23,484 nt of DNA from an uncultured Methanosarcinales archaeon (GCA_937864385.1 CALMJN010000284.1:1-23484); one strand, 5' to 3'. Positions 1-8,650 are shown, counted from the first letter of the stretch. The notes: generated by a model from the letters alone, not told the origin. Made by a program: numbers and translations.

Positions 1-1349
1 AAGCTCACATTGAAGGGAAGGGCGAGAAGGATGGTTTTGTTATCATCCTTCATCAGCAGACGGTAGGTGCCCTCCCTCTCGGGAGCAGCAATCTGCAGGT
101 CCCCGGAGAGGTTCTGGCTCAGAGGATAATCCTCAGCCACCGCCTGGCCTGCTCCATCCGCCAGTCCCAGCCATGCCTCCTGGCCGGAGGGGAGGGTGTA
201 ATTCAGATCCATCCTGGCCCGGGGAAGATAGCTTTTGGCCGAGAGAAGCATGGCCGCGCCCCCTCTGCCCTCAATCCGGCCCGGCACGGCGGCAGGCGTT
301 GCCTGAGGATATCTGTCTACGCTGGGCCCGCCCGGTATGGCCAGCTCTTTATCGCAGATCCGGCCAGCTCCCCGGCATCCCTCTCCTGGATCGTTGAAAT
401 CGCTGTAGTTGTTTCCCATCCGGCCGTCATCCCAGCGGTTGAGGCTGTCGTCGCGGGCGTTTTCCCGGTTGGAGAGATTATTGCCATAGATGGAGTTATT
501 GCAGTCTGCCGCCTCATCCGCCGGCACGGCGCTATAGGATATGACCACTCCCCCATTTCCTGCCGAGATGCCGCTGCCCCCCTCCCGGAAGCTGAGACGA
601 ATCCCTTTCTCGTTTTCCAGGAAATCATTGCCCCTGACAACATTATCCCGGCAGCTGTCCATGATCAGAGCCGACTCGCTGCCCCGGGCCAAATTGGCCT
701 GGATGGTATTGCCCTGGCTCTCTTGCAGGTTCATGGCCTCGAACTGGTTGTCAAGAAAAGAGTTGCCCAGAATCCTATTGCCATGGCTGCCTTCCAGCCT
801 GATTCCGATGCGGTTTTGGGATATCTGATTCTTCTCTATAGAATTGCCGCTGCCGTTCTTGAGGAGCAGTCCCTCTCTGCCGTTGGCCCAAACCACATTT
901 CCGGTGATGGTATTGTTGCCTGCCCCCAGCAGGAGAATTCCCACATTGCCGCTGCCCCGGGCGGTATTGTTGCGGATGATATTGTCTTCTGAGAGCACCA
1001 GTATCCCGGCGTCGCCGCTCCAGCCGCTGGCGCTCTGCACTGAGAAGCCATCCAGAACGACCCCTGCCGCCTTGATGGTTATGGCCGAGCCGTCATCCGA
1101 TTCCACATGTGGCTGGCGGCCCTCCCAGGCCATGCCCTTTAAAGTTATGGGCCGGTCCACAACCAGCTTCTCCCGGTACTCTCCAGCATATACCTCAATC
1201 CTCTCACCGGATGAGGCCGAGTTTATGGCCGCCTGTATTCTCTCTCCCTGATGCACAGCGATGGTCGCATTCGAGCCGACTGCTGCCATCAGAATAAGCA
1301 CAGAAATCAAGGCTAAAAGCCTCAACCGTTCTGGGGGCACTCCATTCAT
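1..1349 (-). CDS. Exported NosD-like parallel beta-helix protein (3' end beyond the window)
   Basis: The minus frame is open from ATG at 1349 to the left edge, giving 449 codons without a stop, so the C-terminus lies outside the window. Residues 1-28 look like a signal peptide (MNGVPPERLRLLALISVLIL, then MAAVGSNA). The body has short right-handed beta-helix repeats of the NosD/CASH type: AGNNTITGNVVWANG, GNSIEKNQISQNRIG and SHGNRILGNSFLDNQ at roughly residues 135-215. They are followed by the motif NRWDDGRMGNNYSDF and a DRYP segment near residue 330, typical of methanogen surface NosD-like proteins (PF05048/PF13229 families). A different C-terminal domain begins after about residue 345. The protein should be exported and may bind carbohydrate or decorate the cell surface; substrate is unknown. 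A TATA box lies 27 bp before the ATG with no room for a leader, so the mRNA is probably leaderless. It is divergent from the MarC gene. Confidence 0.85.
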   Translation of the reverse strand, partial: MNGVPPERLRLLALISVLILMAAVGSNATIAVHQGERIQAAINSASSGERIEVYAGEYREKLVVDRPITLKGMAWEGRQPHVESDDGSAITIKAAGVVLDGFSVQSASGWSGDAGILVLSEDNIIRNNTARGSGNVGILLLGAGNNTITGNVVWANGREGLLLKNGSGNSIEKNQISQNRIGIRLEGSHGNRILGNSFLDNQFEAMNLQESQGNTIQANLARGSESALIMDSCRDNVVRGNDFLENEKGIRLSFREGGSGISAGNGGVVISYSAVPADEAADCNNSIYGNNLSNRENARDDSLNRWDDGRMGNNYSDFNDPGEGCRGAGRICDKELAIPGGPSVDRYPQATPAAVPGRIEGRGGAAMLLSAKSYLPRARMDLNYTLPSGQEAWLGLADGAGQAVAEDYPLSQNLSGDLQIAAPEREGTYRLLMKDDNKTILLALPFNVS

Positions 1350-1370
1350 GAGGGCATATGATCCGCCCAG

Positions 1371-1381
1371 CGGTATAAAAT
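1371..1381 (-). promoter_or_regulatory. TATA box of the NosD-like gene, possibly shared with MarC
   Basis: On the minus strand this reads ATTTTATACCG, a good archaeal TATA element centred about 27 bp before the ATG at 1349. This predicts a leaderless transcript. On the plus strand the same bases read TATAAAAT, so the element might also serve the divergent gene, with a start near 1403-1406. Confidence 0.5.
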
Positions 1382-1513
1382 TCCATTCCTGGCCCCCATC
1401 TGAACGTGCCATCTTCCCGGAAGGTCAACCTACGCCTCACCCAGGAGCTATTTATGGCGGTAGGTCTTTTATCCCCTGACTGGAAAAGACCGGAAAAGAG
1501 GGCTCCTCTAAGA

Positions 1514-2161
1514 ATGCCGTCCAATGATCTGCTGCTTTACTTTGTTTATGTCTTTACCACCATATTCGTGATAGTCAATCCCATCGAGGCCACCCTGGTC
1601 TATGTCGGCCTCACCTCATCTCTCAGCCCCTCGGAGAGAAGACGCATATGCAGGCGCTCCACTCTGGTCGCCTTTGCCGTGGCCATGCTCTTCTCCTTAG
1701 CCGGAGATGCCCTGCTGCGCCTGTTCGGCATAACCGTGGACAGTCTGAGAGTAGCTGGGGGAGTGCTCCTATTCCTGGTGGCCATAGATATGCTGCGAGG
1801 GGTGCACCAGGAGAAGAAGGTTACCCAGGCCGAACTCAGGGACGCCAATCAAAGGGATGATGTCTCCATATTTCCCCTGGCCATACCCCTTCTCACCGGC
1901 CCGGGGGCCATAACCACAGTGGTGGTCTTGATGGGAGCAGCAGTAAGCTACGCCGAGAAGGCTCTGGTGCTGCTGGCCATAGCCTTCACCTTCCTGGCCA
2001 CATATGTGATCCTGAAATTCTCCGAGAACATCGATCGGGCTCTTGGCATCACAGGTATAATGGTCATGACCAGAATCATGGGGCTGATCCTGGGAGCGGT
2101 GGCGGTGAACTTTGTGGCCACAGGTGTCTGGAACCTTTACCTGGCCCTGTCCGGAGCCTGA
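1514..2161 (+). CDS. MarC family integral membrane protein
   Basis: This protein of 215 residues has about six hydrophobic segments. It has the MarC/UPF0056 hallmarks: an N-terminal helix carrying FVIVNPIEATLVYVGLTSSL, then LAIPLLTGPGAITTVVVL near residues 120-137 and a glycine-rich last helix (TRIMGLILGAVAVNFVATGV). The family sits in the cytoplasmic membrane and was once linked to multidrug resistance; its transported substrate is unknown. I chose ATG 1514 because family members start just before the first helix. Two longer in-frame starts exist: ATG 1454 has AGGAG six bases upstream (1443-1447), and GTG 1406 sits about 29 bp after the TATA-like bases at 1374-1380. The family assignment is firm, the start is not. 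Confidence 0.85.
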   Translation: MPSNDLLLYFVYVFTTIFVIVNPIEATLVYVGLTSSLSPSERRRICRRSTLVAFAVAMLFSLAGDALLRLFGITVDSLRVAGGVLLFLVAIDMLRGVHQEKKVTQAELRDANQRDDVSIFPLAIPLLTGPGAITTVVVLMGAAVSYAEKALVLLAIAFTFLATYVILKFSENIDRALGITGIMVMTRIMGLILGAVAVNFVATGVWNLYLALSGA

Positions 2162-2338
2162 AAGACGGAAAAGAGCGTCATCTGCATTGGCTCCTGGATG
2201 AGATGCCGAGCCCTTCTTTTCCCGGATTGGGGGCCCGGTGCTCTATGCTGCTACTGTCTTGAGCCCGGCACCAGAGGCTGATTACTGCCGGAAGAGGTCT
2301 GATGCAGCTTCGGCGAGCTTTCTATTCCATTGGATGCA

Positions 2339-2372
2339 CCAATAAAGCTACAGCTCCAATAAAGCTACAGCT
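2339..2372. repeat. Perfect 17-bp tandem duplication
   Basis: The unit CCAATAAAGCTACAGCT occurs twice head to tail with no mismatch, at 2339-2355 and 2356-2372, immediately before the TATA-like palindrome at 2374. The perfect identity suggests a recent duplication by slippage or a pair of protein-binding sites in the pgk control region. Confidence 0.9.
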
Positions 2373-2373
2373 T

Positions 2374-2383
2374 CCTATATAGG
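2374..2383. promoter_or_regulatory. Palindromic TATA-like element CCTATATAGG
   Basis: A perfect 10-bp palindrome containing TATATA. Used as a plus-strand promoter it would start transcription near 2403, inside the hairpin at 2396-2412. It may be a second, upstream pgk promoter or a regulator site. Confidence 0.35.
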
Positions 2384-2395
2384 GTGATCTTGCCC

Positions 2396-2412
2396 CTGAT
2401 TTTTCAAATCAG
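2396..2412. promoter_or_regulatory. Inverted repeat upstream of the pgk TATA box (putative operator)
   Basis: CTGATTT, a TTC loop, then AAATCAG make a perfect 7-bp inverted repeat. It ends eight bases before the TATA box at 2420, next to where TFB would bind, a position suited to a repressor or activator. It has no T-tract after it, so it does not look like a terminator. Confidence 0.4.
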
Positions 2413-2418
2413 CAACGG

Positions 2419-2427
2419 CTATATATT
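2419..2427 (+). promoter_or_regulatory. pgk TATA box
   Basis: CTATATATT fits the archaeal TATA consensus. It predicts transcription start around 2448-2450, giving a short leader of about 17 bases that contains the ribosome binding site GGGAGGA (2453-2459). This excludes the in-frame GTG at 2430 as the start, because it would lie upstream of the transcript. Confidence 0.65.
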
Positions 2428-2465
2428 GCTTGTGTCAACCTCTTTTTCAACCGGGAGGATTCGAT

Positions 2466-3686
2466 TTGAAGGATTATCTCACATTGGATGACGTCACGCT
2501 TGATAATAAAAGGGTCCTGTTGAGGGTGGACTTCAACTCCCCCATGGACCCCAGTGGAAATATACTGGATGACAAGCGCATCAAGAGCCACTTGGAGACG
2601 CTTCGCGCTCTGGAGGACGGTCGGGTGGCCATCATCGCCCATCAGAGCCGGGCGGGAAAGAAGGATTACACCACTCTCGAGGCTCATGCCCGGATCTTGA
2701 CCAGGCTTCTGCGCCGGGATGTGTCTTACATTGACGACATATTCGGCTCACATGCTCAGAACTCCATAAAATCTCTCCGGCCGGGGGAGGTCATTCTTCT
2801 GGAGAACACCCGTTTTTATGCTGAAGAGAATATGAACCGCAGCCCAGCCGATCATGCCAAGAGCCATATGGTCCGGAAGCTGGCACCGCTCTTCGACCTC
2901 TTTGTTAACGATGCCTTTGCCGTAGCCCACCGCTCTCACTGCTCCGTGGTGGGATTCACCGAGGTTCTGCCGAGCATTGCTGGAATTCTGATGGATCGGG
3001 AGATCACTGCTCTTGACCGGGGCCTCCGGGGAAATGAGCATCCCACAGTCTTTTCTTTGGGAGGTACCAAGGCGGATGACTCCATCAAGGTAACCCAGAA
3101 TGTCCTCTCCCGGGGCGGTGCGGACAAGATATTGACCTCGGGTGTGGTGGCCACAGTATTCATGATGGCAAAAGGGATCGATGTGGGTGAAGCCAACCGC
3201 AAGTTCGTGGAGGATCAGGAGTACCTGGAGCAGATACCAATTGCAGCAAAGCTGCTCCAGGAGTATCCGGACAAGATCGTCCTGCCATCGGATGTGGCCT
3301 TGAACCAGAACGGTGAGCGGGTGGAGGTCTCAGTGGACAAGCTGCCTGCGCCCCTGCCTATAGCCGATATTGGCCTGGAGACCATCGTCAGCTACTCCAA
3401 ATTTTTGAAAGATGCCAAAGTCACTGTTCTCAACGGCCCCACGGGAATCTTCGAGCAGGAGAAGTTCAAGCTGGGCACATCCGAACTGCTTAAGGCTGCC
3501 ACCCTTTCCAGCTATTCCATAGCCGGGGGAGGCCACAGCGTAGCCGCTATCGAGCAGCTTGACCTGGAGTCCAAGTTCTCCCATGTGAGCATGGGCGGCG
3601 GGGCCTCCATCACCTACCTCTCCGGCGAGCCCCTTCCAGGCATCGAAGCTCTGAAAAAAGCGGCGGCTCGCTCCCGCCAGAGCTAG
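2466..3686 (+). CDS. pgk: Phosphoglycerate kinase, archaeal type
   Basis: A 406-residue enzyme that interconverts 3-phosphoglycerate plus ATP and 1,3-bisphosphoglycerate in glycolysis and gluconeogenesis; in an acetate-using methanogen mainly gluconeogenic. The sequence shows the PGK signature RVDFNSP at residues 20-26, the substrate-side NDAFAVAHRSHCS around 148-160, SLGGTKADDSIKV around 197-209, and the nucleotide-side NGPTGIFEQEKF (323-334) and GGGHS (354-358). Length matches archaeal PGKs. The start is TTG at 2466, with GGGAGGA ending six bases upstream and a TATA box at 2420; the alternative GTG at 2430 would precede the transcript. The gene is alone, convergent with the DHH gene, and no other glycolytic gene is adjacent. 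Confidence 0.97.
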   Translation: MKDYLTLDDVTLDNKRVLLRVDFNSPMDPSGNILDDKRIKSHLETLRALEDGRVAIIAHQSRAGKKDYTTLEAHARILTRLLRRDVSYIDDIFGSHAQNSIKSLRPGEVILLENTRFYAEENMNRSPADHAKSHMVRKLAPLFDLFVNDAFAVAHRSHCSVVGFTEVLPSIAGILMDREITALDRGLRGNEHPTVFSLGGTKADDSIKVTQNVLSRGGADKILTSGVVATVFMMAKGIDVGEANRKFVEDQEYLEQIPIAAKLLQEYPDKIVLPSDVALNQNGERVEVSVDKLPAPLPIADIGLETIVSYSKFLKDAKVTVLNGPTGIFEQEKFKLGTSELLKAATLSSYSIAGGGHSVAAIEQLDLESKFSHVSMGGGASITYLSGEPLPGIEALKKAAARSRQS

Positions 3687-3767
3687 AAGATCAAATGGAG
3701 TGGGTGGGTAGAGTATCCCTCCTGATTCAGGCCGGAGGGAGCAGAGCCCGGGGAGAGGCTGCCCCTC

Positions 3768-4721
3768 CTAAGGCACCGGCTCCTGGAGCAGGCTGGCTGC
3801 CACCCTCCTGCGGCAGGCAGCCAGGATAGCGGCTGCCTCTCCAGTCGCCTCCATAGCGGCAGCGGCCCGGTGGCCTCCCCCCTCCCCTGCAAACTCCCTT
3901 GCCGTGCTGCCTAATATCTCGGCCAGGTTCAGGCCCCTTCTGGCCGCCTCCCGACCGGACCGGCCGCTGATGCGCACCTTGCTGCCGTGCCTTCCCGCCA
4001 CCAGGGCCACATCAGCACCCAGCTCCAGCAAAGCCATCGAAGCTGAGCCCTCGAAGGAGTTGACCGATGTCCAGGCTATGAGCCAGTGGCCCTGGCGCTC
4101 CACCTTGCAGCGGGAGGCGGCCTTGAGGACGGCTATCCTCTGGGACAGGCTGGAGGGGACGGACAGGGACTCCAGGGCTTCCTGGTAATCGAATCCCCCC
4201 GCTGCTAAAATCTCTGATGCAGCAGCAAATGTCTCCGGGCTGGCCCGCTTGAAGCGACCGGTATCGGAGATCATGCCTGCCAGAAGGCCCAGGGCCGCCT
4301 CCCGGCCCGGCTTTATGCCGCTCGCTTTTAGAATATTCCAGACGATCTCCGCTGTGGAGCCGGCCGGCCTCTGGATGTAGAAGAGGGCCTGATCCAAGAG
4401 CCCGGCATCGAGATGGTGATCCACCAGGCCGTAGCAAGCCGGCAGCCTCTGGCCAACCTGCATGGCCACCGATGTATCCACCAAGACCACCAGATCATAA
4501 TCATCCCAAGGGGGATCGATGAGCAGATGAGCACCTATGACCTGTGCCAGGGATGCCCCGGTGCGGCTCAGGTCATCCACCGCTCCTATGCTCCCCCCGA
4601 AGGCCCGGGCTAGGGCAAAGCTGCTGCCTATGGCATCGGGATCGGCATTCCGGTGACATAGGTATAGCACATGCTTAAACCGGCGGATATGCTCTGCGAA
4701 CTGATGCTCGCCAATTCTCAT
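3768..4721 (-). CDS. DHH-family phosphoesterase (NrnA-like)
   Basis: This 317-residue protein has the DHH/DHHA1 architecture. Motif I is CHRNADPDAIGSS (H23, D27 and D29 as metal ligands). VDTS follows with D82, then DHHLDAG (D101, H102, H103), and the C-terminal DHHA1 motif GEGGGHRAAAAM lies near 279-290. Family members are Mn2+-dependent and degrade short oligoribonucleotides, pAp or cyclic dinucleotides; which applies here cannot be read from sequence. The chosen ATG (4721) begins the conserved domain and lies about 29 bp after a minus-strand TATA box, so the mRNA is probably leaderless. An upstream extension of 84 codons is open but would overlap the divergent propeller gene and precede the promoter. 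Confidence 0.9.
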   Translation of the reverse strand: MRIGEHQFAEHIRRFKHVLYLCHRNADPDAIGSSFALARAFGGSIGAVDDLSRTGASLAQVIGAHLLIDPPWDDYDLVVLVDTSVAMQVGQRLPACYGLVDHHLDAGLLDQALFYIQRPAGSTAEIVWNILKASGIKPGREAALGLLAGMISDTGRFKRASPETFAAASEILAAGGFDYQEALESLSVPSSLSQRIAVLKAASRCKVERQGHWLIAWTSVNSFEGSASMALLELGADVALVAGRHGSKVRISGRSGREAARRGLNLAEILGSTAREFAGEGGGHRAAAAMEATGEAAAILAACRRRVAASLLQEPVP

Positions 4722-4745
4722 GATCTCCGGCAGCGCCGCCGGAAT

Positions 4746-4754
4746 TGATATAGC
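4746..4754 (-). promoter_or_regulatory. TATA box of the DHH phosphoesterase gene
   Basis: On the minus strand the bases read GCTATATCA, centred about 29 bp before ATG 4721. The predicted transcript starts within a few bases of the start codon, so the gene is leaderless or nearly so. Confidence 0.5.
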
Positions 4755-4796
4755 TTTCTTGGCCGGACCGGGCAACGACAAACGTCGAGAAAACTC

Positions 4797-4804
4797 CTTA
4801 TACC
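4797..4804 (+). promoter_or_regulatory. Possible TATA box of the beta-propeller gene
   Basis: CTTATACC lies about 70 bp before the chosen ATG and predicts a leader of about 45 bases. The match is weak, but it is the best plus-strand candidate between the divergent genes. Confidence 0.3.
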
Positions 4805-4869
4805 AGTTCGGCAGAGGAAGACGGAGACAAAGGCAGAGCAAAGAGATCTTGAGTCCATTGCAGAGTGAT

Positions 4870-7800
4870 ATGATGCACAAGGCAACCTTCATTATGATCA
4901 TCACCACGGCCCTCCTCTGTGCAGGAGCTGCCGGCGGGGTGGAGTACGGCAAAGAGCGGCCCGTTGTGATCAAGTTGGGATCGGAGCAGATTCAGCCCTC
5001 CATAGACGGGCATATAGTGGCCTGGTCCGATAACCAGAGCGGGAACTTCGATATATTCATGTACGATCTGGAGACGGGACTGGAGAGATGGGTCTGCATC
5101 AACCCCTTCTTCCAGATCAATCCAGCGGTATCAGGCGAGCGCATAGTCTGGCAGGACATGAGAGGAGGCAACGGAGACGTCTACCTCTATGATGCCGTCA
5201 ACCGAACCGAATCCATAGTCACTGCGGCGGAGGGCAACCAGACCCAGCCGGACATAAGCGGGGATAATGTGGTCTGGTCCGATGATCGCGATGGCAGCTA
5301 CAGCATCCGCCTCTATGAGCTGACCACCGGCCAGGAGAAGATCGTCTCCACCGGTCAGGTGGAGAAGATCGAGACCCAGATTGATGGGGATAGCATCACC
5401 TGGATGGACAAGCGCTCCGGAGATTTTGATATCTACCTCTATGATATCAAATCGGGAAGCGAGTCTGCCGTCTCCACCGGTCCCGGCGACCAGTCCTTTC
5501 CAGCTATCAGCGGCGACATCCTGGCCTGGGCTGACAACCGCACCGGAGAGCCGGACATCGCCTTTATGGATCTGAAAACCAGGAAGACCACCACCCTCAA
5601 CCGATCCGGCATACAGACCGATCCACGCGTTTATGGCCAGTCTATCGTCTTCCTGAGCAATGTAACGGACATCATCCTCTATGATATCAGCTCCGGGGTT
5701 GAGAAGTTCCTCGCTCCCGGCAGCATCAAGATGGAGCCGGATATCGGAGAGCGGGGAGTGGTCTGGTCGGACTTCCGCAAAGGGACCCGAGACCCGGATA
5801 TTTATATGTTCGACCTCAAGGTCCTGGCCGACGTCCCCATAAGTAACGGCCCCTACAACCAGACCAACCCCTCTTTCTCTGAGAGCAGCATTGTCTGGAC
5901 GGACAACCGCAATGGCAACTACAATGTCTATCTTTACAATATCACCAAAGACGAAGAGCTGGCCATAACCGATGATCAGATAGACCATAGCAGCCCCGAT
6001 GTAAGCGGCAGCCGGGTCATATATGCCGACAAGAGAGACGGCCATCTCCAGATATACCTCTACGACCTCCAGACAAAGAAAGAGGTGCAGATCACCGAGG
6101 GGGCAACCGATCACAGATATCCCATGATAGATGGAGATTATGTGGTCTGGATGTCCAATGACACCGGTGAGGACCAGATATACATCTACGACATCTCCCA
6201 AGGTGAGGAGCGGAAGCTGACCGACAGCAAGGGAGGCAAGCTCTCCCCCATAATAAGCGGAGAGAGGCTGGTCTGGGCGGACAAGCGAACCGGAAAGTGG
6301 GATATTTACCTCTACAACCTGACCAGCAATGAGGAGACTGCAATCTGCACCGAAGCCGCGAACCAGATCCAGGCCTGGATCAGCGGGGACACTGTAGTCT
6401 GGGCGGACGGCAGAAATGTTCCCGACAGCAGCGTTCGCAACTGGGACATCTATTCCTATAACCTGAGCACTGGAATTGAGCGGGCCATAGTCACCAATTC
6501 CGCCAACCAGGGCTCGCCGTGTGTCTCGGGACGGTATGTGGCCTGGCTGGACGAGAGGGGAGGAGATCCGGATATTTATCTTTATGATTTAGTGAAAAAT
6601 GTTGAGATTCCCATTTCAACCCTTCCTCTGGTACAGGCTCCAAACGACGGCAAGGGCGATCCGGAGTGGGTTAAGCCCTACAGCCCATCCAAGATCATAA
6701 GCCAGGACAAGATCGTCTGGATGGACAACAGCTACGGCTTCACCCAAATTAAGATGAGATATATCGAGTCAGATCCCATGCTCCTCTTATCCACCGACTT
6801 TCCCAGCACCAACGGCAGCATGATGGTCTGGAGCGACAACCGCAGAGGCAACTGGAATATCTTCGGCTTTGATTTCTTCACCAGGGCGGAGAGACCTATC
6901 TCCAGCGGCGAATGGGATCAGCTCTATCCCCAGGCCTCCGGAGACAATGTGGTCTGGACCGATTACAGGGACGGTAACGGCGATATCTATGTAAAGAACC
7001 TCTCTACCGGCATCCAGTCCCCTCTTGTGACCGGCAAGGGCGATCAGATCTGGCCTTCCATCTCCGGCCAGAGGGTGGTCTGGATGGACAACTCCAGCGG
7101 CAACTGGGATGTATACCTGCAGGATCTGGCCGCTGGAGAGAGCACTGCCATCTATAAAGGACGCGGCCAGCAGATGTATCCCATCATCAGCGGTGATCTG
7201 GTGGTCTGGCAGGACAACCGCGATGGCGAATTCGATATTTATATCAAGGATCTTGCAAGCGGAAATGAGACCCTCCTCACGGGAGAAGGAGATCAGATCC
7301 ATCCCGACATCTCCGGGAATACCATCGCCTGGGAGGATGCCAAGAGCCAGGATATAGCCTATTACTTCTGGGACCAGAAATGGGGCAAGAGCTATCCCCG
7401 TCCGGGAGAGCAGACCAGTCCGGTAGTATCCGGAAAAACCATAGCCTATGTGGATGGGGCGGAGCCCCAGACATCCATCCGCCAGCTGGACCTGACCAAC
7501 TGGAAGGATGATCTGGTCCAGGCCGGGCCGGGCCAGGCAAAGCCGAGCATAGACCAGAAGCTGATATGGCTGAATACCTTGAGCGGCAGGCCAAGGTCGA
7601 TCTCCGTCGCCCCCGGCCAGACCAGCATCATCTGCCAGGCGCCTGGTGATCAGAGCCTTCCGGTGGTGGGAGGAGACGACAGGGTGGGGTACTATGTGGC
7701 CTGGATGGATAACCGGACCGGAAATCCGGATATATATGTCTACAGCCTATCCCAGGAGCTGGAGCTGCCCATGGCGGCAGGCATCTATGAGGACATGTAT

Positions 7801-8547
7801 CCCGATATTGAGGGAAGCATACTGGCCTGGATATCCCGCAATCCCTTGAACCAGTACAAGATCGAGGACTACTGGTCCATCAGAACATTCGACATCGCCA
7901 TAGAAAACTCGACCGAGCTGACCTACGGCCTGGAGGCGGCTGCACCCATATCCCTCAGCCAGGATTACCTGTCCTATCTTCGAAGGCCGGTCAGTACCTT
8001 CGGATGGATGGTTTATGTGAGACCGCTCTACGAGAAGGAGATAACCCCAGACTTTCCGCCCAACGGGATAAATCAGAGATCGGGGGGAGACGTCACCGTC
8101 TATCAGGACAACAAGAAAGGGAGCTGGGATGTCTGGATGTGGAAGACGGGAAGCCAGCCCGTTGCTCTGGCCAGCGATGCCAGCGATCAGATCAATCCCG
8201 CTACGGACGGAAAGACGGTGGTCTGGCAGGACAACCGCAACGGTAACTGGGACATCTATGCCTATGATCTGAACTCCAGCCAGACTGTTCAGTTGACCCA
8301 GGATCCTGCCGATCAGACCAATCCCGATATCCAAAACGGAGTCATAGTCTGGCAGGACAATCGCAATGACAACTGGGATATCTATCTCTACGACAGGAAT
8401 GTGCAAAAGGAGAAGGCCATATGCATACAATCCGGCGACCAGACCATGCCGCGCATGATATTCGATGGCCGGACCGGCAGCATCGTCTGGGAAGACAGCC
8501 GCAGGGGAGACAAGGACATCTACATCTACGAAAACTACATGCCGTAG
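4870..8547 (+). CDS. Giant exported TolB-like beta-propeller protein, about 28 blade repeats
   Basis: A protein of 1225 residues. It begins with a signal peptide (MMHKATFIMIITTALLCAGA) and is then almost entirely repeats of about 40-47 residues with the pattern Q.xP.ISG..VVW.DNR.GN.DIYLYDL..G (the WD40-like/TolB-type propeller repeat found in many methanogen surface proteins). I count 28 copies of the VVW.D core, from IVAWSDNQSGNFDIF near residue 49 to IVWEDSRRGDKDIYIYE at the C-terminus. This would fit four seven-bladed propellers. Copies 6, 14, 20, 21, 23 and 24 are degenerate, and an insertion of about 25 residues follows copy 13. There is no C-terminal membrane helix or sorting motif, so the protein is probably released or held by other surface proteins. 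A binding role for ligand or protein is inferred; no catalytic motif is seen. ATG 4873 is an equal start. Confidence 0.88.
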   Translation: MMHKATFIMIITTALLCAGAAGGVEYGKERPVVIKLGSEQIQPSIDGHIVAWSDNQSGNFDIFMYDLETGLERWVCINPFFQINPAVSGERIVWQDMRGGNGDVYLYDAVNRTESIVTAAEGNQTQPDISGDNVVWSDDRDGSYSIRLYELTTGQEKIVSTGQVEKIETQIDGDSITWMDKRSGDFDIYLYDIKSGSESAVSTGPGDQSFPAISGDILAWADNRTGEPDIAFMDLKTRKTTTLNRSGIQTDPRVYGQSIVFLSNVTDIILYDISSGVEKFLAPGSIKMEPDIGERGVVWSDFRKGTRDPDIYMFDLKVLADVPISNGPYNQTNPSFSESSIVWTDNRNGNYNVYLYNITKDEELAITDDQIDHSSPDVSGSRVIYADKRDGHLQIYLYDLQTKKEVQITEGATDHRYPMIDGDYVVWMSNDTGEDQIYIYDISQGEERKLTDSKGGKLSPIISGERLVWADKRTGKWDIYLYNLTSNEETAICTEAANQIQAWISGDTVVWADGRNVPDSSVRNWDIYSYNLSTGIERAIVTNSANQGSPCVSGRYVAWLDERGGDPDIYLYDLVKNVEIPISTLPLVQAPNDGKGDPEWVKPYSPSKIISQDKIVWMDNSYGFTQIKMRYIESDPMLLLSTDFPSTNGSMMVWSDNRRGNWNIFGFDFFTRAERPISSGEWDQLYPQASGDNVVWTDYRDGNGDIYVKNLSTGIQSPLVTGKGDQIWPSISGQRVVWMDNSSGNWDVYLQDLAAGESTAIYKGRGQQMYPIISGDLVVWQDNRDGEFDIYIKDLASGNETLLTGEGDQIHPDISGNTIAWEDAKSQDIAYYFWDQKWGKSYPRPGEQTSPVVSGKTIAYVDGAEPQTSIRQLDLTNWKDDLVQAGPGQAKPSIDQKLIWLNTLSGRPRSISVAPGQTSIICQAPGDQSLPVVGGDDRVGYYVAWMDNRTGNPDIYVYSLSQELELPMAAGIYEDMYPDIEGSILAWISRNPLNQYKIEDYWSIRTFDIAIENSTELTYGLEAAAPISLSQDYLSYLRRPVSTFGWMVYVRPLYEKEITPDFPPNGINQRSGGDVTVYQDNKKGSWDVWMWKTGSQPVALASDASDQINPATDGKTVVWQDNRNGNWDIYAYDLNSSQTVQLTQDPADQTNPDIQNGVIVWQDNRNDNWDIYLYDRNVQKEKAICIQSGDQTMPRMIFDGRTGSIVWEDSRRGDKDIYIYENYMP

Positions 8548-8642
8548 TTCAGTAAAGGGAGCAGGCTGCCCCTCTTCCTGCTCTCCCATATCCTATTTTT
8601 TCCGAGAATCCTGCGGTAAGATCGCACTGCGGCGGGGCAAAG

Positions 8643-8650
8643 TTTATTTA
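8643..8650 (+). promoter_or_regulatory. TATA box of the pdxS operon
   Basis: TTTATTTA preceded by purine-rich GGGCAAAG (possible BRE) predicts transcription start near 8673, about 23 bases before ATG 8696. That start also excludes nothing upstream except the leaderless possibility. Confidence 0.5.

Larger units (their letters stand above)
2162..2465. other. Gene-free control region between MarC and pgk
   Basis: No convincing reading frame is present. The first 175 bases show only a pyrimidine-rich stretch (CCCTTCTTTTCCC near 2213) that could end the MarC transcript. The last 130 bases hold a 17-bp tandem duplication, a palindromic TATA-like element, a 17-bp hairpin palindrome, a second TATA box and the pgk ribosome binding site, each listed separately. 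Confidence 0.6.

Noticed and set aside
2430..2465. GTG 2430 as the pgk start
   Set aside because: It would lie upstream of the transcription start predicted from the TATA box at 2420 and lacks a ribosome binding site, whereas TTG 2466 has GGGAGGA at ideal spacing.
5131..6201. Long minus-strand frame (356 codons) opposite the propeller gene
   Set aside because: It is the mirror of the repeated blade codons; its peptide is repetitive in step with the plus-strand repeats and has no start signals of its own. The frames opposite 6787-7302 and 7747-8589 are the same effect.
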